Positions 55,400 to 64,000 of a DNA stretch of 64,000 bases are shown here, piece after piece. The first letter of the stretch is position 1. Every line of letters starts with the position of its first letter. Source of the stretch: Phragmites australis (lineage: Eukaryota; Streptophyta; Magnoliopsida; Poales; Poaceae); assembly GCF_958298935.1 (NCBI RefSeq), contig NC_084921.1, positions 56,097,001 through 56,161,000 of the forward strand, given 5' to 3'. The notes beneath the pieces are model-generated. The model did no database searches. It saw nothing but the letters and a program-made list of their open reading frames with translations, and was not told the DNA's origin. Made by a program: the position numbers and the translations under genes.

Positions 55400-56990
55400 T
55401 GTTTTTTTTCTAAAAGATGGCACCAGTGATACCGATTTTATTAAAAAAGAAGAGAAATGACCTAGTTTGTGACAGAAATCGAGTCCGAAAAACTAAACAA
55501 CTGCACAAATAATTAAGAGCCAACCGGTAAAAGACCTAACAACATAAGCGTCCGGAGAAAAACAAAAGTCAAACATCACTACACACCGAAACAACAAAAG
55601 CGGAGTCCACATCCGGATCATCGTTGTCAAGCTCGTCGCAACTATGACTGAGCTGCCCCCACTTCCCATAACAAACCAAGCCACAGTCCCTAAAACCCCA
55701 CACCCCACGTCCATGGACAGGACTGAAACCTGTTGCGTGTTATCGTTGCCAAGCTCATCGTACAACACGACACAGCAGCTACGACAACACTGCAAGCCAC
55801 AAACCACCCCGCGAATAGAAGGCATAATAACAAAAAGCTGAGACCTCACCGACAACTTGCCCCTATATAGGTCCGATGTTGACGCAACCATCACCGAGGA
55901 AGGTCCCCGCAACAAATAGCCGGCGGTCACCAGGACATGTTATGGGATCCTCGAAGGTGACGCCTCCAAGAAGGATATGACACACCAAACGCCACCATCA
56001 CCAGGCTAATAGACAGGGTTTTCACTTGAAAGATCCCACAGCAGGGAGAGGGGGGCATCTTTGACAATGCCTCCATCAAGGGGAGCGGTGCCAGAGGGCT
56101 TCGCCATCGTCAGCCCAGCCCAAAATGCCAAGCTAGGCTTTCGCCCCTGGCACCCCCCCCCCCACCTAGAGTCCTAAACATTGTGAGTGTGCGCCATCTC
56201 GAAGCCTCTCCTCGCCACAAGGCTCCCCGCGGGTCAAATTGGAGAAATGGAGAAACCTGGCAAGGGGAGGAGCCAAACATGGCACTAAGGGGCCCAAGGA
56301 ACCGGTAGTCGCGAATGAAGTAGGACAACGCCACACCAACTGCACCACAAAGGAGCCAACCACCACCACCAGCGGTCTCCCATGGGCCCTCCAGGCAGCC
56401 ACACGCACGAGGCCACCATCGGTAACCAACAACCCATTTGCCCCCTATGCACAGCCGCCAGATGCAAGCCCGCCCACCCCCGACATGCCCACCTACTGCT
56501 AGTAGGATTAAATGGCACTCGAAGCCGCCCGAAGACTACCTCGACGGTGGCTACAAGCGCGGTGGGCCGCCAGCGGCACTATAAGCCATGGGAATTAGGG
56601 AGCCACCACACAACGGAAAAGAAAAAAGGGGGGAGGGGGCGCTGGAAGGGCCATCAAGGTCCCATCGCCGTCCCAGCCAGCCCCCGACAGAGCCTACCAC
56701 GCCGACACCGGATTCGACTAGATCCGCCTACCGACGCCTCAAGCCACCGTCAAAAGATAAATCCGGGCATGCACACACCGGAATCACGTGCCAACGCTCA
56801 ATTAGGGAGAGGAAGGATGTTGAAGAAAGGGACGAAGATGGAGGGTAGGGGAAGAGCATGATGGACGCTGCTTGGCGCCTCCGCCGGTCGCTGCAACCAT
56901 CGCACGAGGTCACGGAGGGGTGGGTTCCTAGCGGCGGCGATGTGTCACCTCTCAGGAGAGTGACGCTGGGGTCTTTCTTTTTTGGATAAT
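55400..56990 (-). repeat. Degenerate retroelement-like block, probably LINE-derived, minus strand
   Basis: It opens with a T-run (55401-55410), which would be a poly-A tail on the minus strand. The interior has high GC and chance frames on both strands, and phrases such as ccacgtccatggacag, gactgaaacctgttgcg and ggcatctttgacaatgcctc that I associate with grass LINE relics. No reverse-transcriptase motif is readable. It could equally be another high-copy grass repeat. Confidence 0.35.
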
Positions 56991-59059
56991 TTCTCACATG
57001 TTACTAGATAAAATCTAAATTCCTGACATACCATTGTCACTGACTAAGATGGATCCCACACGTCATAGACACACCAATGACATATAAAAGATTCATAAGT
57101 TTTTGTGGTGGTATATAACGAAATGTCCCTTCTTTCTTTCTTTTGCGCTAGTATTCTCTTCCAATACTCTGGGCCGTTCCTTGTTATGCGAGGCTTCCAG
57201 GCGTCACAATCATCCAACAATCCTTACAACATTTAAACAAAATTAATAGGATTTTTAAAAATCAACATGTTTACACAAGCAATCAGAGTACAAATGGACA
57301 GGTCTGAGTACATGACGGACGTATCCAATCCAACAGCTCATCTCGGTAGAATTTCCATTCACCGATGCCAAAAGATTACCAGCATCAATTGTTCGATTTA
57401 GGATAATCAACATCTTCTCCACAATTACACTTATTTACATACACCTCAGTCTGCTTAATCTCTAAGCCACTCTAGCTTAAAATGTATGCATAGTAAAAAC
57501 TGCACTGCAACTGAAACTTTAGTCCCTCTCTCTCACATTACATTGAGAAACTCTACTCGTCATACTTGTAGTTGAAGCCAAACATATACATACAGGGATA
57601 GCCCAACAAAAAATATTTCTAAAAAATTATTTGATAGGGCACAAATACTGCTAATCATGAGGGATCATGAATCATTTACCATCCTTCCAGTATGACACAA
57701 AGCAGCAGCTAGATATGGCCATCAAAAGTGGGGGGACGACGACAGCATGCCTAACTTTGGTGAAGATGAAAGCCAAACCTCACCTGAATGAACCAAGGTT
57801 GTCATTTGTGACCAGTTCAGATCGATGGGGTTACCTCTGCTCATTAAGGATAGGCACCAAAAATCTTCAGCAAACCATTATCCGACAAGTACAAATTTTT
57901 AGGCTACCATTATCTGAATGACATCAGAAGAATAATGAGAGACTAATCAGCAAACCAAAAGATTACAATGCATAGCACAAAGCCAACTAGAACTCCACGC
58001 TGAATAATTGAACCATATTTGTCGGCAGACGATCGCGGCTCTGGGCACGGGGACGATTTCAGCAGTGGCCAGGTCGAATGAATCCATCGATGGATGTATA
58101 TTACATGTCAACTGCTGATTTGACCACGTTGTGGTATCGCAACTCATCACACTTATATCAGATCGACGAAATCAATGAAAAATCTGAAAGCGAAGGGTAA
58201 TGCAAGCTAAAGAGTTGCAATCGGTCAGTCCACGTCTCGCAGTCGCAGGCAGGAGCAGCGTGAATTTGCCTGCAGCTGGGGTTAGGGTAGAGTAGGCTAG
58301 AACGTACCATGTGTCTACACTGACAGACGATTGACGAGCTTGAATTGTCACGAGCTGGCACACGCACAGACAGACAGATATTTGGGATCTCTTCTTTGAC
58401 TGATATCGTTAGTAACGGAGTAATTTTCTATTGATTACAAGTATTCTACTTTAATACTGCTGCGCTTCTATTCGCATCCGTAATTCATTTTGTTTCTAAG
58501 GGATTGATCAATATATGAATAAAGTACTAGCAAGATGGATGCATGCAATCAACGGCGTCTGGCCCTGCCCTCCCTCATTCCCTTGCAGGAAGGAAGTTGG
58601 ATATTTGTGCTCTGCTTCTGCCTGCATGCAGCTAGGCGCATAGACCATTCATTCTTCATATATACTCACTCCTATTTTATTTTAATCAGAAAGAAAACCA
58701 TCCAGTGTTGCCGCGCACATTCATATGATCGAATAGGACATGGCCACGCACGCACGCTCAATCGCTAGCTACTTGCCAACTAGGCATGGTGCAATTGCAA
58801 TTTGCACGCACAATCGAACAAATACATGAAAACTACATGCAAAGAAAAATGCCCAAGCCATCACTAACCAGTGATATGATGCACACAACTGGGGCATTGT
58901 GTTATTTTGTTCCTGTTCTTGAAAGGGATTTATTTGATACGCTCTGCACACAAGTGAAAGTGGGGCATTATATTTAGTATTTGGTATGATGCACACACTG
59001 TATATATAGGTAACTTATACAGTGAAATGTTACTGGTATCAAGATAAAAAAAAATGTTA
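56991..59059. other. Intergenic region
   Basis: AT-rich, with no supported gene. A minus-strand stretch around 57690-57860 has a few coding-like phrases but no recognisable family. catgca motifs cluster at 58536-58632. Confidence 0.35.
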
Positions 59060-59133
59060 CTCCCTCCCGTCATTTATACATAGCGTTAGAGGACTTCAGA
59101 ATAATACAAGAAACATGTTGTTTGATATGTCTA

Positions 59134-59282
59134 GAGTCTGTTTGTTTCGGTTGTGAATTATAAAAATCAGTTTATATATTATAGATTGTAAAATCTGAAT
59201 AGCATAATTCAATTTTTATAATTTAACCTATTTATTTCGGCCTATTTTACAATCTACAAGCTCAAGCTAAGTAAATAGACTC
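59134..59282. mobile_element. Small MITE, about 149 bp
   Basis: Inverted ends gagtctgtttgtttcggttg and (from the right, reverse-complemented) gagtctatttacttagcttg, with TA on each side (59132-59133 and 59283-59284). The interior is AT-rich and nearly palindromic (attataaaaat ... tttttataattt). A small TA-targeting MITE. Confidence 0.65.
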
Positions 59283-59399
59283 TAAACCGTTTTCTTTCAC
59301 TTTTCCCCCGATGGATAAAAAAAAGAAACTAAAGGATATATACAAAGGAAAAGGAAGAAAAAGAAGAGGCTAGGGGACCAAGGAGAGCCAGGTAGAGAC

Positions 59400-59780
59400 C
59401 AGGGTCCTCAAGGGCAAATGCAATCTAAAAGATTGGACAAACACCTTATTTACAAAGGACACTTTCTAGTTAGAAAAAGAAACAACTGAATTTCTAAAAA
59501 TGGCATCATTTCTCGTTTTCTACATAGTCCAAGCTATGATAATGGAGATCTCCATGAAGAATGTATGATAAAAGTTTCGCTTGGCGTTGTGCGACATATG
59601 GAAGAAGTGAATTAAGCTGTTTGTTTCAAACCAAGTTGACATGAGTCCAGCACCTGGAGGCGAAAGGGCACTCAAAGAAGAAATGGAAGATTGTTTCTTC
59701 CACTCTACCATTGCAAATACAGTTATAGCTATTTCCTTCAAGTTTAAGCTTTTTTACTTTTCAAAAGGTTTCTTATATTT
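59400..59780 (-). pseudogene. LINE reverse-transcriptase C-terminal fragment, minus strand
   Basis: On the minus strand, fragments in shifting frames read VEETIFHFFFECPF-like text, HNAKRNFYHTFFMEISIIIA and W then KTRNDAIFRN. This is the zf-RVT pattern (Cys-rich start, WxxWKxRND) at the end of plant LINE ORF2. It is short, frameshifted and inactive. Confidence 0.55.
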
Positions 59781-60231
59781 AATCTATCCATCCTGGGAGT
59801 GATTATTAGGATGGGATTGCACTCTTTGGCGAGTCTACTGCACATGATCCCTCTTAGAGCGTTGGTGGCATGAGCAGCGGGCTACTCTTTCTTACCCCAT
59901 GGAGGATTTAGCAAGGGAGCATGGGAGTTGGGGAGGAGAGGAGTAGGAGGGCAGGGGAGGGTACCTTCGTCACTGGTGTTATCGGAGAAAGTTGAGGAGG
60001 TCTTTCTCCTTGATGACCCTTAGCACGAGCTGCACTATTGCCGTAGCCATGGAACGATAATGATGCACTCACCAGCAGCAGAAGTGACTATTGGGGAGTA
60101 CCGAAGGCATGTAGAGCCTAGATTCGACAAATAGTGATAGTACTCTGTAGATCATGACAGCGACGATGGTAGCACACAGTGGTGGTTGAATGGAGGTGGT
60201 GCATGAGAGAGGTCGTTTCTTGCATGGTGGT

Positions 60232-61315
60232 TGTCGGAGGATGAACTCCTCAAGCGGGGATCCTGAGGGACCCCCTTTGAGATTCGGCCGGAGGGATGAT
60301 TCTGAATCTACCTTGTACGTGGATTTAATGCGAGTATGTGAGAAGTAGGCGGGAAGGATGACCGGCTGCTAGTGGGAGTAAATGCTCGTGGAATTTTAGA
60401 CAGGTTCGGGCCGCACGGAGCGTAATACCCTACTCCTGTGTGTATGCTATTAATGCTATGAGAATACCTCTCTCTGGATCTATGCTGTTACAAAGTTTTA
60501 TGTCTAAGTTTAGAGCTTCGGTCTTGCTTCGAGCTAGGTGAACCTCTGCTCAGCTCCTCAGACTCGTGCTTGAGCTTGTTCTTCTTCGATCCGTTAAAAC
60601 TTATCTTTCTCCGAAGTGCACCCCCTTTTATCCTGTCGGGGAAGCTTGGCGTGCCCAGAAAGGAGGGCACGGGTTCCCATGAGCTATAAATGGAAAGCAA
60701 CCATCATGGGGCTGCTGTTTGACGTTACAAGGGGTTGAAAATGCGCTCTCGGCCGGTCCTGTCGCCCATTACGCCAACTTTTAGCAAGCCCAGTGGGGGG
60801 GCCCACCGGGCAGCCGCCGAGCAACCCCGCATGCCCGCTCGGTCAGAGCAGGTCTGACACAGCAGGGGGGCAGGCGATACGCCTCGAGCCCAGCGACGTT
60901 ACCTCCAAGCCGCGCAGGGTGACGTGCGATGGGACCCGTCGCATTAAATATTCCCACGCCTTCCTGCTAGGCGGTGGCAGGGACTAACGTACTCAGTACG
61001 ACAGGCGTGGGGGGAGTGGTTGGAAGTGACAGGCCACGCTCCCTCTTAAATGCAGCATTGAGCTTCTCACCAATTGATACCTCACCGTTGAGTCCTTGCT
61101 GGATCCACCGGCAAGGGGTTTCTCAGGTCCTCGGGGAACTCTGGGTGCTTGGGGACTACTGTTTATAGCCACGAGCGCCCTCTCCCGGATATATCTCTTC
61201 TCGGGTCTTCAGGGGAACTACAGGTACTCGGGGACCACTGTTCGGGAAGGCGCCACGTGGCATTTGCTGTCCTGGTCTCGGGACTCGGGCACCCCTAGTT
61301 CCTATATCACCGACA
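60232..61315. mobile_element. Second solo LTR of the 11.1-kb family, 1.08 kb
   Basis: It starts TGTCGGAGGATG and ends ATATCACCGACA, with a perfect duplication gtggt at 60227-60231 and 61316-61320. It shares the block order of the LTR at 11147-12602 (gaactcct, gagattcggccg, gacaggttcgggccgcac, ctactcctgt, gtgacaggccacgc, tcggggaac). It has only about two of the 75-base units (from about 61132). No internal retroelement sequence is present. Confidence 0.88.
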
Positions 61316-61497
61316 GTGGTTGAGGCGGTGGGGGCGGCAATGACGGGTGAATGGAGGTAGCGGTGGTGGATTACAGTGTGTCTGATGCGTAAGGCGCGGG
61401 TGAGAATAGTGAGACGAGAGGGTAAAATAGTTAAAAGGATGTTACTTAATTTGATCAAAATGTCGAAAACAACATGTAAACTTGACCGGAGGGAGTA

Positions 61498-63317
61498 CTA
61501 CAAAACTAGCTAGCTTGTGTGTGTGTAGTTGTTACCTAGAACTAGCACGTACAACTGTATCTGTATATAGATCCTCCTGCCCCACATGGCAAGTAGTCGA
61601 TCTTTGCCAAGTAGTAGATCCTCCTGCCTCACATGCATGCGTGTTACATTCGATCGATCGATCGGTCTGGTGATCACGAAACTAAACTAATGTTGCTTCA
61701 TTTGTATCCCACACATCCTGGAAGATAATATATACTCACTCCGTTCTTTTTTCTCAAATAGATAGATTTTGATATGTTTATTTCTCAAATAAATAGATGT
61801 CGTCAAATTTTGATGTTGTTTTACAAAAGTGTCTCTAATTAAAGTTATCGAAAGTTGAAATATGATTAAATAGCGTGCTAGAAATATGAGCAATTAAGAG
61901 AAATAAACATGTCAAACACGAGAGTACTTTAGAGGCTAAAGCAAGACTCTATCTACCTCTTGCCCGGATGATTTAGGCTCAAATCTCATTCGAATTTTGG
62001 ATCATCCGATCTTTCTCCTTTTATCTCACCACCCACTCGATCCCTCATTCTTTTATTCTTCCTTCTCCGCTCGATCTCACCAACCCGCCGCCTCTGTTCA
62101 ATCTCACCAGACATCATCGAGCTCGCCCCGCCCCACCCTCGTGCTATGTCTCTAACGGATCCTCGCCGTCGGATCCACCTCCATCGCTCGCTCCCTCACT
62201 AAATCTATCGTTTTGACACCCCCGCTGCTGACCCTCCCCACCAAGTGTACTTGACCACCCTGGCCGACGGCGCCCTTGTAGTCTCGCCGTACCACCCACC
62301 AACCGTCTTCTGCGTCGAATCGATCTCTCTCCCTAGCAACTCTTTCTAAGCCCAAGGACTCCGAACCCTGACCCTGAAATCTAAAACCCTAATCTCTTGA
62401 CCTCATTGGAGCTCATCAAAGAGGGAGTAGATCGGGACAGATCTCGTCGGAGATGAAGAATTCGGGTTCATCGAATACAGAGAAGATAAGGATAGGATGA
62501 AGAGGAGAAAGAGAAAAATTCGGGTGAGAAGGCTCCAAATTGCCCAGCTAAAATATAGCAATCCCGTAAAACAAAGGTAGTAATGAGGAACGATGGATCG
62601 ACGAAGTGCATGCGGCGTGCAGCTAGGATAGATTAATTCCTAAATAAATACTATAATTAAGCAGGCCGCGTACTTAGGTAGGTGGAGTATGCGCCGACGC
62701 GGGCGATCCCTCGTCTAAAACCAGAAGCCGCCGACACCTACTAGTCAAACTTCTTAAATAGAAAACCATCACTGGATCATTTGCAGAAGGAATTCCAAAA
62801 GTTTAACTTTTCATTTTTGTTATCTTCGATTCTCTCGCATCTAGCTCCTACGGAACTTACAAAAACAGGTAAGAAAAGGAAATGTAGTTTTGTCTGTGTA
62901 ACCTGACATGTATTTTGGCTCATTATCACCTCGAATTTATTTTTCTATCACACAAAAGTCAATTAAGGTAAACGAGAATAATAAAGTACTCCTGGTAGGA
63001 TGGATTAAATTAAAATAAATTGATTACTCCATAAGAAAAATGCCGAGGAGGATGCATGGAAGAAAAGATCCAAATCCAAAGATAGAGAGAGAGAAGCAGC
63101 AGCGACCGGACCATGCCATGCATGATAAAAAGGCATGGCCGCATACTCTATTCCTCCCTCTCTTCTTCCCCGCTTCACTTGGGTAGTTGGGTTGGATCGG
63201 AACTGGGACGTAGCACTCCTACGCGCCCCCACCCACGCCCGACAACCCAACCACCCGCCGGAGCCGGAGCCGGAGCCGAAGCGGGAGGACTAATAGCCAA
63301 GTCCAGCCGCGCACGCG
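61498..63317. other. Intergenic region and upstream part of the ankyrin gene
   Basis: No gene is supported before 63318. 62030-62400 has a C-rich stretch like a gene leader, but no matching frame. The last 300 bases before the ATG, with a (GA)n run at 63084-63095 and GC-rich leader, are the likely promoter and 5' untranslated region of the XBAT31-type gene. Confidence 0.4.
61735..61924. mobile_element. Possible degenerate Stowaway-type MITE
   Basis: TA plus ctcactccgttc on the left and (reverse-complemented) TA plus ctctcgtgtttg on the right. The inner blocks gatatgtttatttctc and gacatgtttatttctc face each other. Decayed, so moderate confidence at best. Confidence 0.4.
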
Positions 63318-64000
63318 ATGGGACACGGCCTCAGCTGCAGCCGCGACGGCGACGAGCACGACTTCTTCCGCGCAGCGCAGGTCGGCGACCTCGACGCCCT
63401 CCTCGCTGCCGACCCCGCGCTCGCCCACCGCACCACCATCTACGACCGCCTCTCCGTGCTCCACGTCGCTGCGGCCAATGGCCAGCTCCAGGTCTGCCAG
63501 CCGCGCCACTGTGTCCAATTAATCTTTGCTTCCTCTTGTTTATCTCAATTAATCTTTGCTTTCTTCACAACATTCCAGGTGCTCTCCATGTTCTTGGATC
63601 GCGGGGCGCACCCGGACGTGCTCAATCGGAACAAGCTGGTGACCCAATCCTTCTTCAAATTTCGCTCTTAGACCAGCTCGTTTCTCTTTTCTTTTTCTTT
63701 TTTGAAAAACAAAACACTCCTCTTCTGTTTTGCCGCGTAAAAGCTAAAGATGTCATCTTTTTTCGTCTCAGACTCCGTTGATGCTGGCGGCCATGCATGG
63801 CAAGATCGACTGCGTGCTCAGGCTCCTTGAGGCCGGCGCAAATGTGAGTTCAATTCTTGTATTCTCTGCACCATGCCATGGACGCCGGCCGATTACTCAT
63901 CTTGTGTGTCTGCTCTCTGCTGTGGTGATGGATTTTAATTTCCGGGCATCAGATCTTGATGTTTGATTCGGTGCACGCGAGAACGTGCCTCCACCAGGCG
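63318..64000 (+). CDS. Ankyrin-repeat RING E3 ubiquitin ligase, XBAT31 type (5' part only)
   Basis: Four exons are visible: 63318-63491, 63579-63638, 63772-63843 and 63953 to the window edge. They give 118 residues so far: MGHGLSCSRDGDEHDFFRAA, YDRLSVLHVAAANGQLQ, VLSMFLDRGAHPDVLNRNKL, TPLMLAAMHGKIDCVLRLLE and ILMFDSVHARTCLHQA. These are the first ankyrin repeats of the XBAT31/XBOS31 group, whose full members are about 440 residues and end in a RING finger that transfers ubiquitin. In Arabidopsis, XBAT31 acts in thermomorphogenesis signalling. The Gly-2 and Cys-7 near the N-terminus would allow lipid modification, which is inference. The gene continues beyond the window. No lesion is visible in this part. 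Confidence 0.9.

Larger units (their letters stand above)
59060..61497. mobile_element. Possible large Stowaway/mariner-type element with nested insertions
   Basis: The left end ctccctcccgtcatttatac and the reverse complement of the right end (ctccctccggtcaagtttac) agree at 21 of the first 28 positions. TA flanks both sides (59058-59059 and 61498-61499), the Tc1/mariner target duplication. CTCCCTCCG-type ends are the Stowaway signature. Inside lie a MITE (59134-59282), a minus-strand LINE fragment and a solo LTR. Excluding the LTR, the element would be about 1.35 kb. The two ends could instead belong to two separate decayed MITEs. Confidence 0.5.

Noticed and set aside
1..64000. CRISPR array or prokaryotic operon structure
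   Set aside because: The window is clearly plant nuclear DNA with spliced genes. The tandem repeats at 12, 18 and 52 kb have no regular unique spacers.

Overview
This is a plant nuclear window, almost certainly from a grass (Poaceae). The genes have GC-rich first exons, GT-AG introns and grass-type protein sequences. The space between them is filled with nested LTR retrotransposons, LINEs, hAT elements, MITEs and TA microsatellites. The species cannot be fixed from sequence alone.

Layout. 1-8.2 kb: a PDDEXK-like DUF506 gene that looks dead (one frameshift and two in-frame stops), a tRNA-Val(AAC), a GRF zinc-finger pseudogene, and an intact five-exon TGD2 gene (MCE-domain subunit of the chloroplast lipid importer). 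8.9-18.6 kb: a decayed Ty1-copia element with short LTRs. A gypsy-type solo LTR sits in its leader and a minisatellite-bearing element sits in its 3' LTR. 19.0-23.5 kb: an OEP16 outer-envelope channel gene (six exons) and an intact DYW-class PPR protein of the At1g18485 type. 24.8-36.4 kb (minus strand): a large conserved gene of unknown function (AT3G12590 type). Sixteen exons join in frame, but the usual last exon was not found. A non-autonomous hAT and a SINE-like repeat lie in its introns.

38.2-44.4 kb is a three-level nest: a 5'-truncated LINE, cut by a gypsy-type solo LTR, cut by a complete hAT transposon with an open 835-residue transposase. Every boundary from the LTR inward is marked by a perfect target-site duplication. 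47.7-48.8 kb (minus): a two-exon Dof transcription factor. 49.7-53.8 kb: a chain of elements separated by (TA)n microsatellites, some with terminal inverted repeats. One of them belongs to the same family as the insertion in the copia LTR. 54.7-55.0 kb (minus): a 59-residue membrane protein gene. 55.4-61.5 kb: LINE-like relics and a possible Stowaway/mariner-type element containing a MITE and a second solo LTR of the 11.1-kb family. 63.3 kb to the end: the first four exons of an XBAT31-type ankyrin/RING E3 ligase, cut by the window edge.

The genes do not form a pathway. TGD2 and OEP16 both act at the plastid envelope, and the PPR protein probably edits or processes organelle RNA, but their proximity is ordinary for a gene-rich grass segment. 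The most unusual parts are the microsatellite-embedded elements, the nested insertions with clean target-site duplications, and the recent decay of the DUF506 gene.
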